Below are positions 8,764 through 16,709 of a stretch of 40,312 nucleotides of DNA, piece after piece (positions within the stretch are counted from its first letter, which is position 1; each line of letters opens with the position of its first letter). The stretch comes from Pararcticibacter amylolyticus (lineage in GTDB: Bacteria; Bacteroidota; Bacteroidia; Sphingobacteriales; Sphingobacteriaceae). Under the pieces are notes generated by a model. The model ran no database searches. It was not told the origin of the DNA and saw only the letters and a list, made by a program, of their open reading frames with translations. The DNA lies in the NCBI RefSeq assembly GCF_003130405.1, contig NZ_QEAS01000006.1:196218-236529 (forward strand). Direction: 5' to 3'. Position numbers and translations under genes: made by a program.

Positions 8764-9921
8764 TTCTATTATCTTCTTTATCTCATAACCTGCTCTATTT
8801 ACATCAAAACGTTGTACGATCTTTTGAGCTTGTTCTCCCATGACTTTGAGCTTTGTTTTATCATGATATAAAGAGAGCATCTCTTTTGCCATCTGCCGCG
8901 TATCACCATAAGGAAGTACTATCCCTCCCCCCTCGCATATTAGTTCCGGCATACCTCCTGCCTGGTCGAAACATAGTATCGTTTTTCCCAAGGAAGCGGC
9001 TTCAAGGCATACTAAAGGAAACGGATCCTCTCTTGACATTAAAGCAAATGCATCAAAGATCTGATAATAATTATGAGGATCGTGTCTATGACCAGTAAAA
9101 ATCACATTATTTTCAAGGCTTAAGCACTTTAATTCATATTCCAGCTGAAGCTGATATTCCTTCTCATAAGATCCTCCAACCCAAATAAAACGAATCTTAC
9201 TAGTCGGATCCAGCTTTTTTATTTGATATGCTAGATGTAAAAAAAGGTCAGTTCCTTTTCGCCAGTAACAAGTTCCAGCTGCTCCGACTATAAACTCTCC
9301 GTCCTCTATTCCCAATCTTTTTTTAACAGACATTGCGTCTTCCAACACGTTATCCTGACAACGTTTTAGATCGATAAACTCATAACAAAGGCTAATTTTA
9401 TTACCAGGGATTGTAAAATTAGTAATGAGGCTCTTTTTCGTACTTTCCGACACAGCAATAAACCGATCGACATTCTGTATTATTTCCCGGTTTAAGCTAC
9501 CCGGGAAATAGTTCTTTATCGTAAACTCATTTTCATGAACATGGCAAATTACAGGACAATTAAAAAGCTGTTTTAATTCAACAATTAAATCATTGGCGGC
9601 AATTGTATTAAAATAAATCAAATCATAACTTCTTCCCCACAATGCTTTAAAATTGGATTCCTTGCGTTTTGCAAAAAGCTTTTCTTTGATTCCAGATAGT
9701 ATTCTTTTTAGTCCTTGTTTTTCTTCTTCTTCCTTTTTTAAGATAAAGACATTACCCAATTTCACAAACTCATTTTCAAGATCACCACCGGCTTTTAGTA
9801 GAATATCAAATTTCACTATCCGATTTTCTTTAATCCACTTCAACAAGTGTAAAAGCACAATTGGTGCACCTGATCTCGACGCATCATGGGAAATAAATAG
9901 AATTTTCTTATCTGACAACAT
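8752..9921 (-). CDS. Family 4 glycosyltransferase
   Basis: A 389-residue GT-B enzyme. The N-terminus L-F-I-S-H-D-A-S-R-S-G-A-P (~7-19) is the GT4 acceptor-domain loop, H-V-H-E-N-E-F sits mid-domain, and V-G-A-A-G-T-C-Y-W-R-K-G starts the donor domain. The E-x7-E-like motif is F-P-L-V-C-L-E-A-A-S-L-G-K. The protein is the last gene of a tight minus-strand operon: only 3 bases separate it from the KpsC/KpsS-like gene upstream. In that setting it could extend the chain that receives, or is received by, the ulosonic acid residue. Its 3' end overlaps the convergent WbsX gene by 12 bases, so opposing transcription could interfere there. Confidence 0.9.
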   Translation of the reverse strand: MLSDKKILFISHDASRSGAPIVLLHLLKWIKENRIVKFDILLKAGGDLENEFVKLGNVFILKKEEEEKQGLKRILSGIKEKLFAKRKESNFKALWGRSYDLIYFNTIAANDLIVELKQLFNCPVICHVHENEFTIKNYFPGSLNREIIQNVDRFIAVSESTKKSLITNFTIPGNKISLCYEFIDLKRCQDNVLEDAMSVKKRLGIEDGEFIVGAAGTCYWRKGTDLFLHLAYQIKKLDPTSKIRFIWVGGSYEKEYQLQLEYELKCLSLENNVIFTGHRHDPHNYYQIFDAFALMSREDPFPLVCLEAASLGKTILCFDQAGGMPELICEGGGIVLPYGDTRQMAKEMLSLYHDKTKLKVMGEQAQKIVQRFDVNRAGYEIKKIIESAI

Positions 9922-9924
9922 TGA

Positions 9925-11118
9925 CTACTTGATCATTAACTTTGCAGTGATTTCACGATTTCTATCTTTTGTGGAATATAGATAATCAAGCTTTAAAAAG
10001 CCAAGAAATTGTTTAAAGCTTAAAAGCTGAAGATCTGACACATTATTATAGCAAGCAACTTTTACACACTCTGCTATTTGAGATGAAGACTCAATTTCAT
10101 AAGAACATCCCTTTTTATAAAGCAATCCGGCTCCGACATTTATAAGTGGCTTATTTTTTAATAAAGCTGAAAACTCCATCTTCGATCCAGAGCAAACGAT
10201 AACATCCGCCCACCCTATAAGCTGATCTGGATTCCCATTAACAATCCACAAATTTTTCAGAACTTTTACGTTCTCAAAATACTCGTTATGTGAAGGATGA
10301 GGTTTATAAATAACTTGAAAAGCCGAATCAGCTTCTGCAAAAGCTTTTGCCGTTTGCAAAGAAGATTCATGAAATGGAAGAAGCCCATGTCTTTCCCTGT
10401 GCTCTCTCGGAAAAGCACCGGAATCGACCTCATCTATCCCTAACAATAAGACTTTAAATACTCCTTCTCTATCATTATCCACCCCTATCGGAAAAACAAC
10501 ATTATTTTGATTATAAAGACTAAGGCTGGAATTCTTTAACGTATCAAATATCTTCTCGCCTTCATAAAAATATCTTTGCATATCCTCGTCTGACTTTCCT
10601 TTAAGAGGATTACAATTGAATATTTGGGATGAAGCAAGGGTCCCCTTTTCATCAAGAATAAATGTATTGGGTAGAAAGCCCCATTCTATAGCAGATGTCG
10701 ATATCCCTAAAACTCTGGCTATATCGAAAGCTATACCAAACTGACAACAATAGGGATTCCAGCAAATAAACAAATCTGGTTCAATAGTGCTGAAAAGAGC
10801 AATAGCCTCCTTCGAAAAGATGTTATATCTCTCATTTGAATCTCTATAATCCGTACCCAACCATTTCGTCAAACGGGATACCCATTTCTTCCTGTCAACA
10901 AAGAGTTTGACTATTAATTGATAAACGAAAATGCGAACTCTGGCTTTTTTATAATAAGGAACGATATAAAAATCAGAAAGACTTTCATATTTATTCTGAC
11001 TCCAGAAGTAAACCTTGCAACCTTGTTGCTGCAGATCAAGCAATAAGTTTTTCATGCCATTCTGTTGTTCCTTGTTTAAAACGGGAATACAAGAAACAAT
11101 AATCCTTTTATCTCTCAT
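9925..11118 (-). CDS. KpsC/KpsS-like capsule transferase (Kdo-transferase-like)
   Basis: A 397-residue protein of the capsule-synthesis family. The central E-W-G-F-L-P-N-T-F-I-L-D-E-K-G (~143-157) matches the family pattern E-x-G-F-x-P-x-x-x-x-x-D-x-x-G. Y-K-P-H-P-S-H and V-C-S-G-S-K-M-E-F-S-A-L-L follow, with I-N-V-G-A-G-L-L-Y-K-K-G near the end. Characterised KpsC and KpsS are retaining beta-Kdo transferases that use CMP-Kdo on a lipid acceptor at the inner membrane. Only one such domain is present here, as in KpsS. It directly follows a CMP-sugar synthetase and a phosphatase in the same operon (6-base gap), so it is the likely user of the CMP-ulosonic acid they produce. Exact linkage is unknown. 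Confidence 0.78.
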   Translation of the reverse strand: MRDKRIIVSCIPVLNKEQQNGMKNLLLDLQQQGCKVYFWSQNKYESLSDFYIVPYYKKARVRIFVYQLIVKLFVDRKKWVSRLTKWLGTDYRDSNERYNIFSKEAIALFSTIEPDLFICWNPYCCQFGIAFDIARVLGISTSAIEWGFLPNTFILDEKGTLASSQIFNCNPLKGKSDEDMQRYFYEGEKIFDTLKNSSLSLYNQNNVVFPIGVDNDREGVFKVLLLGIDEVDSGAFPREHRERHGLLPFHESSLQTAKAFAEADSAFQVIYKPHPSHNEYFENVKVLKNLWIVNGNPDQLIGWADVIVCSGSKMEFSALLKNKPLINVGAGLLYKKGCSYEIESSSQIAECVKVACYNNVSDLQLLSFKQFLGFLKLDYLYSTKDRNREITAKLMIK

Positions 11119-11124
11119 TGTCCT

Positions 11125-11757
11125 TCAAGCATGATCTTGTATTTCATTTATACTCTTAATACGTCTGATGTCTTGTATCTCTTTTTCTGAAACAAATCTG
11201 TATGCAAGGAAACCAATTCCGTTCGCTTTTGCTGCATCATAGTCGTTAATCGAATCCCCAATTAATACAGTCTCTTCCTTCTGATAATGATACTGATCAA
11301 GTATTTCTCCTACCAGAGTAATTTTCGGTACAGGAGATCCTTGAATCGTTTTAAAATAACCAGCTAGACCTAGTTCAGCACATAAATATCTCAGTTCATT
11401 ACCATCAGAACCTGACACAATATGCATCTCGTAATTACGATAATTATCCCTGATAAATGCAACAGCGTCTTCAATTATAAGTGCCCTGTTCACCAATTCC
11501 TTCTTCATCAGCACAGAGAATTTCTCTGCAAGCTGGTTCACTTCTTCTTCGCTGATTTCCTTTTGCAGGACTTCTTCATAAAAATAACGGATCTTGTGAT
11601 ACCTCGACAGCCCTCCATTGTTCCTGTGATAACGCAGGATCGTATCTAGCTGACCAGCAGAATAACCGGCAAAAAGCATCTCAAACCCACGTTCCCTGAC
11701 TCCATTTGAATCCAGGATCACCCCATCAAAATCGAATAAAATATTCTTAATACTCAT
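11125..11757 (-). CDS. HAD-family phosphatase
   Basis: A 210-residue HAD hydrolase with motif I D-F-D-G-V-I-L-D-S at 9-17 (the first Asp is the nucleophile), motif II in V-S-G-S-D, a lysine in P-V-P-K-I and motif IV G-D-S-I-N-D-Y-D-A-A-K. A helical cap sits between motifs I and II, as in subfamily I, so it is not the small tetrameric KdsC type. It starts one base from the stop of the CMP-synthetase gene. The likely job is to remove a phosphate from a sugar-acid phosphate before CMP activation, as KdsC or NeuB-pathway phosphatases do. This role is inferred from context; the fold is clear. Confidence 0.85.
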   Translation of the reverse strand: MSIKNILFDFDGVILDSNGVRERGFEMLFAGYSAGQLDTILRYHRNNGGLSRYHKIRYFYEEVLQKEISEEEVNQLAEKFSVLMKKELVNRALIIEDAVAFIRDNYRNYEMHIVSGSDGNELRYLCAELGLAGYFKTIQGSPVPKITLVGEILDQYHYQKEETVLIGDSINDYDAAKANGIGFLAYRFVSEKEIQDIRRIKSINEIQDHA

Positions 11758-11758
11758 C

Positions 11759-12490
11759 TCAACCTAATCTAAGAGCTTCCTCTACTTTACTGACATCTTC
11801 AGGAACATCAACCGCAAGTGTATTGCCTGCTGTATAAACCATTTTGACAGGGATTTTTAAGTCCAGGAATCTCAATATTTCAATATCTTCAAACGCTTCG
11901 AATTCTGCTTTCCCTCCCCTTTCGCCAAATGCTCTCAATTGATCGTAGTTGAAAGCATAAATACATACCTGCTTCAGGTATACAGGTCGCACTGCTCCAG
12001 GAGCCTTAATTCCCGGTATGGGTAACCGTGACATATAGATAAGGTCATTTCCTGAATTTACCAGAACTTTCGGGATATTTACACTTGCTGGGTCCTCACT
12101 ATCAGCCAGTGCACACATCCCATTAATTACATAACCGGTAAATTCTTTCTTAACTGAACAAATCCGCCGGATATCTTTGGGATCAACCATGGGTTCATCA
12201 CCCTGGATATTGATATATATATCAGCTTCCCTTTTCCGGGCAACCTCCCACAAGCGATCTGTACCGGTAGGATGATCATCCGATGTAAGCAGATACTGAA
12301 ACCCCGCTTTTTCCACAACGTCCGCAATCCGCTGATCATCGGTAGCAATAATCACATTCTCAGCGCCCAGAGCAAGCGCAGCTTTTTCTGCAACGTGAAT
12401 AACCATTGCTTTACCATTCAGCTCTACCAGCGGCTTGCCAGGATATCTTGAAGACCTGTAACGGGCCGGAATAACTCCTAATACTTTCAT
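11759..12490 (-). CDS. kdsB: 3-deoxy-manno-octulosonate cytidylyltransferase-like enzyme
   Basis: A 243-residue nucleotidyltransferase matching KdsB in length and motifs. It has V-I-P-A-R-Y-R-S-S-R-Y-P-G-K-P-L at 6-21, V-I-I-A-T-D-D-Q-R-I, H-P-T-G-T-D-R and I-N-I-Q-G-D-E-P, which bind CTP, Mg and the sugar acid. KdsB joins CTP and Kdo to give CMP-Kdo and pyrophosphate. Because a second, lipid A-dedicated kdsB is expected elsewhere in the genome, this copy may serve capsule-like glycan or a Kdo relative. It overlaps the upstream aldolase by four bases (ATGA), so the two proteins are made together. The substrate could be an analogue of Kdo; the family name is firm, the exact sugar is not. Confidence 0.85.
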   Translation of the reverse strand: MKVLGVIPARYRSSRYPGKPLVELNGKAMVIHVAEKAALALGAENVIIATDDQRIADVVEKAGFQYLLTSDDHPTGTDRLWEVARKREADIYINIQGDEPMVDPKDIRRICSVKKEFTGYVINGMCALADSEDPASVNIPKVLVNSGNDLIYMSRLPIPGIKAPGAVRPVYLKQVCIYAFNYDQLRAFGERGGKAEFEAFEDIEILRFLDLKIPVKMVYTAGNTLAVDVPEDVSKVEEALRLG

Positions 12491-14022
12491 ATGATATATT
12501 GATACAAAGAAAGCTGCTCCCTGATTTCATAACGGGTAGCAGTCAATGCGGCAAAAGTACTGAAGTGCTTTGCTGCTTCATTAAACAAATAATTGTTTTC
12601 GTTAACAAGATCCTGCTCTTTTACAGAGAGCGACTGGTTCGGATACCCGTCGTATCCCAGCAAAAACACCTCCACGGCTTTCAAAAGTATTGCTGTTTGC
12701 AGCGCCACTGCTGTATGAGAGTCTGCGTACTTTGTACTAAAGCTCACATCTTCAAGCTCGAAAGACTGTTCAATTAACCCCGAGGGCACAAAAGTTCCCA
12801 TTTTCCTCGGATAAGGCGGCAGTACACAAATCCCGTCTATTCCCTCTGCAGCACTAAATACACTTTCAAGCCGTTGCCCTTCGTTTCCCACAATACAGTA
12901 ATATTGTTTATTATTTACCCCTTTGAAAACCGCAGCATTCTTCGCACTTGCATGAATAACAACTATTTCCGGATCCTTCTCCACAAACAAACGGATTGCT
13001 TCTGCATGTTCGTTGACTGAAGGACCGCCCCCTACTATAATCACTTTTTCGCATAAAGCAGGTTGCAAAACAGGCAGCTTCAAATTATCTTTTTCACCTC
13101 TCTTTTGATTTTGGAGAGCCCTTACTATACTGTTAACGGAGTAATAACGCTTGCTTACCCAATCCATTACATCTTTTTGCGGAAGAGAATTAGCTCCCGA
13201 AACCATATAAGGAAGGTTAGTCCCCCAGCCATAATCCTCCTTCAACTTCTCAAATCTTGCTACAATATTTCCTAACTTATCGAAATCCGTTTCAAGTCCG
13301 TTCTTCGCAGCGAGATAGGTGAGGAGCAATTCGGTTCTCAGATTGCCGGCCCCACGTCCCATACCCGTTATTGTGGCATCAATTATCTCACATCCCGAGT
13401 CTATTGCAGTCAGGGTATTGGCCATTGCCAGCTCCAGGTTATTATGACCGTGAAAACCCAGAGGAATACTTGTGACTCCTTTACAGAGCGATACAATCAG
13501 CTTTAACTGTTCCGGGGAAACGCCTCCGTAAGAGTCAACGAGACTAATAGCATCTGCCACATCATCTCCTTTACTGAGAGTATCGAAAAGGGCGGAGTTC
13601 TCATTAAGAGAAGATATGTACATGATATTAATCCCAACTTTAAACCCTTTTTCCCTGATTATTTCCGCCAGGGCAATAGCATTTGAAAATCGTACCGGAG
13701 CAACCGCTATGCGTATCATATCGACAAGACCTCTGCAGGGATCAAGAAGCGAATCGAGCTCGTTCAGGCTGCAATCTTTTTCATTCAGCATGACAGCGAG
13801 AGTTTTCGTTGGCGCCAGTTCTCTTACTTTCCGTAGTAATAAAACAGGTGAATAAAAATACTGTCCGTAGTACCCTTTCTGAGGGCGACTCCTATACCCG
13901 AGTTCAACAATATCGACAGGCAACCGCTCCATCGTTTCAAAATATGGTTTTGCCAAATCATCCGGGAAGTCCCATTGAGTATAATATCCTCCGTCACGAA
14001 ACGTACAATCCAGTATTTGCAT
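12487..14022 (-). CDS. DRE-TIM aldolase fused to a DUF115-like domain
   Basis: A two-domain protein of 511 residues from the ATG at 14022; an open frame reaches a GTG at 14058, but family members normally start right before I-L-D-C-T. Residues ~3-270 form an HMGL-like barrel: L-D-C-T-F-R-D-G-G-Y carries the catalytic Arg-Asp pair, and G-F-H-G-H-N-N-L-E supplies the metal-binding His-x-His, followed by G-M-G-R-G-A-G-N. Relatives (4-hydroxy-2-oxovalerate aldolase, DmpG/BphI) join or split pyruvate and an aldehyde. From ~330 a Rossmann-like domain starts with V-I-I-V-G-G-G-P-S-V and ends near L-L-G-Y-D-G-Y; this resembles DUF115/MptE-like proteins. As first gene of the five-gene operon it may build the carbon skeleton of a ulosonic acid. 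Product and domain-two role are inferred. Confidence 0.75.
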   Translation of the reverse strand: MQILDCTFRDGGYYTQWDFPDDLAKPYFETMERLPVDIVELGYRSRPQKGYYGQYFYSPVLLLRKVRELAPTKTLAVMLNEKDCSLNELDSLLDPCRGLVDMIRIAVAPVRFSNAIALAEIIREKGFKVGINIMYISSLNENSALFDTLSKGDDVADAISLVDSYGGVSPEQLKLIVSLCKGVTSIPLGFHGHNNLELAMANTLTAIDSGCEIIDATITGMGRGAGNLRTELLLTYLAAKNGLETDFDKLGNIVARFEKLKEDYGWGTNLPYMVSGANSLPQKDVMDWVSKRYYSVNSIVRALQNQKRGEKDNLKLPVLQPALCEKVIIVGGGPSVNEHAEAIRLFVEKDPEIVVIHASAKNAAVFKGVNNKQYYCIVGNEGQRLESVFSAAEGIDGICVLPPYPRKMGTFVPSGLIEQSFELEDVSFSTKYADSHTAVALQTAILLKAVEVFLLGYDGYPNQSLSVKEQDLVNENNYLFNEAAKHFSTFAALTATRYEIREQLSLYQYII

Positions 14023-14123
14023 AGCAGAAGGTTTAATGCAGATGCCGGAAATCTGCACAGAGTTTTCACATAAAACTTAGAGCACGAATATACGATAAAG
14101 TTTAGCAAAACAGTACAGGCACC

Positions 14124-15314
14124 TTATTGCTTACCGCTTACAAGTGTCCTGAATATATTCTGATAGTTATTCTTCATTACGTCCTCCTCTTTAAACGAGA
14201 CAAGATTTATATGCATTTCATTAAAACGGTTAAAGTCATATACAATGTTGATAGTCCCATCCGGACTTTGCGCAAGATCGGGATAAGAAACACCCAGTTT
14301 AACATCGATCAGCATACTGTACTTCCAGCTTTTTGCCTCGTCATCAGAAAGAAATATTTTCATATTACTTCTTTCAACACTATTGCTTAGAACGAGTGCA
14401 AGTTTACCAGACTTCAACCTTCCGAGAAAAAAGCGACTACTTGCCGTCTTGCCTACTGCTGTAAATTTTTTCACTTTATCCCAGTTCCGCAGATCCTTGC
14501 TTTTTGTAAAATATATCCCGTCAATTCCCCTGATCATTACCAGGTAACTCTTATCTTTTAGCTGAATGACCTGATGCTCATCATATAAACGCAGGTTATC
14601 ATCGAATTTTATGCTGCTTACTTTAGTAAACCCTCTTGAATTGTTATACTGATCGTTATAGGTCGATTTATAAACAAAGATTCCGCTATTGACCGTTCCT
14701 CCCATCTTCCATACGGCAATAGGATAAAGCAGGGAGGTCTTCGAGATATCCTCCGACGGTCGGTTCATCATTACTCCATCAGCAAGACGCCTGGGCATGG
14801 TGAAAGTAAAACGGTTCTCAAACCCTATTTTAGTAAACCAGACACCGCCCTTGCCGTCCCATAACGAATTCCGGGATTTCGACCACGATAAAAACACATT
14901 GCCATATTTATCTGTCCACAGTGCGGGATCAAAAAAACGAATCTCCGGTTTAGCTGGAATTACTATTAGGGCATTATGATTCCAGGTAACGCCTTTATCC
15001 GTACTAACTGAAACGGTTATATAATTACCCGGCCCCTCTCCCTTAGATCCCGTATACCATGCCACAAAGATAACCCCTTGTTGTGATACCACCACAGAGG
15101 GAATTCCCTGCCAATCCCGTTTCGTGAAGGCTTCATCGTTATTTCCGTCCAGCAGGATCTTCCCCTCAAAAGTTTCCGGAAGCTCAACCACCAGATTCGA
15201 TTTGCGGGGTGGAATAGCTGATTCTGAACCAGGCCCAATAAGGTTCTCTTCATCCTTCTTGCAGCAAATCAATAATACCAATAAGAAAAGTCCCAGTAAG
15301 TTTATCTTCTTCAA
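14124..15314 (-). CDS. Sialidase-fold (BNR/Asp-box) lipoprotein
   Basis: A lipoprotein of ~396 residues. From the TTG at 15314 the N-terminus reads as K-K-I-N-L-L-G-L-F-L-L-V-L-L-I-C-C-K-K-D, a typical Bacteroidetes lipoprotein signal; a longer TTG start at 15350 is possible. Two Asp boxes are visible: S-T-D-K-G-V-T-W, and a weaker S-D-D-E-A-K-S-W near the C-terminus, both marks of a six-bladed sialidase propeller. The first catalytic arginine motif of sialidases (R-I-P) appears as G-I-P, so ordinary neuraminidase activity is doubtful. It would sit on the outer membrane or periplasmic face. It lies 101 bases upstream of the ulosonic acid operon on the same strand, which suggests it handles the finished glycan. 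Confidence 0.72.
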   Translation of the reverse strand: MKKINLLGLFLLVLLICCKKDEENLIGPGSESAIPPRKSNLVVELPETFEGKILLDGNNDEAFTKRDWQGIPSVVVSQQGVIFVAWYTGSKGEGPGNYITVSVSTDKGVTWNHNALIVIPAKPEIRFFDPALWTDKYGNVFLSWSKSRNSLWDGKGGVWFTKIGFENRFTFTMPRRLADGVMMNRPSEDISKTSLLYPIAVWKMGGTVNSGIFVYKSTYNDQYNNSRGFTKVSSIKFDDNLRLYDEHQVIQLKDKSYLVMIRGIDGIYFTKSKDLRNWDKVKKFTAVGKTASSRFFLGRLKSGKLALVLSNSVERSNMKIFLSDDEAKSWKYSMLIDVKLGVSYPDLAQSPDGTINIVYDFNRFNEMHINLVSFKEEDVMKNNYQNIFRTLVSGKQ

Positions 15315-15350
15315 TATGAAACGACCGTTAAGTAGTATCCCCCTTTGCAA

Positions 15351-15699
15351 TTTTTGATCCTAAAAAGCGGCTTCAATTTACATCTCTTTTGCGCGGATCC
15401 ACTATAAACCATGAAAAAAATTTCCTATCAGGATCCAAAAACGTAGAAGCTTTTCCTCTGATATGCCCATTTTCAAATGTTTGCCAAAGCTTACAATATT
15501 TCGTTAATATTCTCTTCACTGGCGTTTAAAATAATATTAAATAATGATGGGTTATTTGTGCATGTCGTGCTTCCTTGTTTGATATACAGAGTCAGGATAG
15601 AGAACCCACAGTTTCATTTGATTTGTGTGTTTTTTCTTTCTATTATCGCAAACCTAAAGTATTTAGAAGGCAGGATATTATTTTCCTTCGTGCATTATT
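15351..15699. other. Intergenic region, 349 bases, no gene found
   Basis: AT-rich spacer between the divergent sialidase-fold and GT10 genes. The frame open at 15477-15743 lacks family features and overlaps the GT10 start. One exact minus-strand TAGGTTTG (-7 type, 15649-15656) is present, but it is about 300 bases from the gene it would serve. No hairpin or RNA gene is convincing. Confidence 0.5.
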
Positions 15700-16650
15700 A
15701 TGAAAAAACTGAAAAAATTTATTCATCTGTTAAAAGAATATAATAACGACAGGAAGCTATGCAAAGGGTCTCCTGTCAAGCTATTCAATTTTTGTAACAT
15801 GAAAAGACCGGAAGAGGTCTGGTTTTATAATTTCATTCATAATGAGTTTTCAGGCAAGCTGACTCCTAAGAAAGAGATTGCCGTATTCTCTGTTTATGGT
15901 ACCCGCGCTAAGATCAAATTAAACAGAAGCCCGGTAAAGATTTTTTTCACCAGTGAGAATATAGATAACTATTACGAATATAGAGACCATTGCCTCAACG
16001 ATGTCGACTTGGTTTTAGGGTTTGAAAACTTGCACAACCAGAATTACCTTCGCTTCCCTTTATGGATCTTATATTTTATACCACAATCGTGTAATCACGG
16101 GGATATCAGGAAGGCTGTTTATAATATGTCTCATTTCAATTATGAGAGCACGCCTTTCCGCAAATTCTGCTCTATGGTAAGTAGTCATGATGGAGACGGT
16201 ATCAGACCTGCCATCTATCATAGTCTCAGCGAAATCGAAAAGGTCGATAGCGGTGGGGCTTATTTAAACAACACAAGCGATCTCAAAGAGCTATGTAATG
16301 ACGACAAACGCTTGTTCCTCACCAGATATAAATTTAATATTTGTCCCGAAAACTCGGATGGAGACGGTTATGTCACCGAAAAACTCTTCGAAGCGATTAA
16401 CTCAGGCTGCATTCCCATATATATGGGAAGTAACAATAATCCTGAACCTGCTGTAATTAACAAAGATGCAGTTCTCTTCTATTCAGGTCCCGACAGCCTG
16501 GAAGCTTTAAAAAAACAGGTAGCCGAACTTCATTCAAATGAAAAACTCTACAGAGAATTTATCTCGCAGGAGAGGTTCCTGCCTACTGCAACGGAATATG
16601 TTCTGGATACAATAAGCGAACTGAAGAAACGGATTAAGGAATTGCTTTAA
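15700..16650 (+). CDS. Family 10 fucosyltransferase (alpha-1,3/4-FucT-like)
   Basis: A 316-residue GT-B protein. The decisive motif is Y-K-F-N-I-C-P-E-N-S then G-Y-V-T-E-K-L-F-E-A-I-N-S-G-C-I-P-I-Y-M-G (~208-240), the conserved GDP-fucose-binding block of GT10, shared with Helicobacter FucT and eukaryotic FucTs. Upstream, K-I-F-F-T-S-E-N matches the family's first short motif. Such enzymes move fucose from GDP-fucose to the 3- or 4-OH of GlcNAc, or other acceptors. A basic amphipathic C-terminal helix (L-K-K-R-I-K-E-L-L) could anchor it to the membrane. It converges with the GT11-like gene, so two separate fucosylation steps are encoded side by side. No GDP-fucose synthesis genes lie in the window. 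Confidence 0.9.
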   Translation: MKKLKKFIHLLKEYNNDRKLCKGSPVKLFNFCNMKRPEEVWFYNFIHNEFSGKLTPKKEIAVFSVYGTRAKIKLNRSPVKIFFTSENIDNYYEYRDHCLNDVDLVLGFENLHNQNYLRFPLWILYFIPQSCNHGDIRKAVYNMSHFNYESTPFRKFCSMVSSHDGDGIRPAIYHSLSEIEKVDSGGAYLNNTSDLKELCNDDKRLFLTRYKFNICPENSDGDGYVTEKLFEAINSGCIPIYMGSNNNPEPAVINKDAVLFYSGPDSLEALKKQVAELHSNEKLYREFISQERFLPTATEYVLDTISELKKRIKELL

Positions 16651-16709
16651 ATACAGGCAATTGATATTGCTTTGAGTACTATTTTCTGAAAATTCCTCAA
16701 AAAAGCGAC

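Noticed and set aside
15477-15743. 88-residue open frame before the GT10 gene
   Set aside because: It overlaps the GT10 start in another frame, and I find no signal for a real protein.
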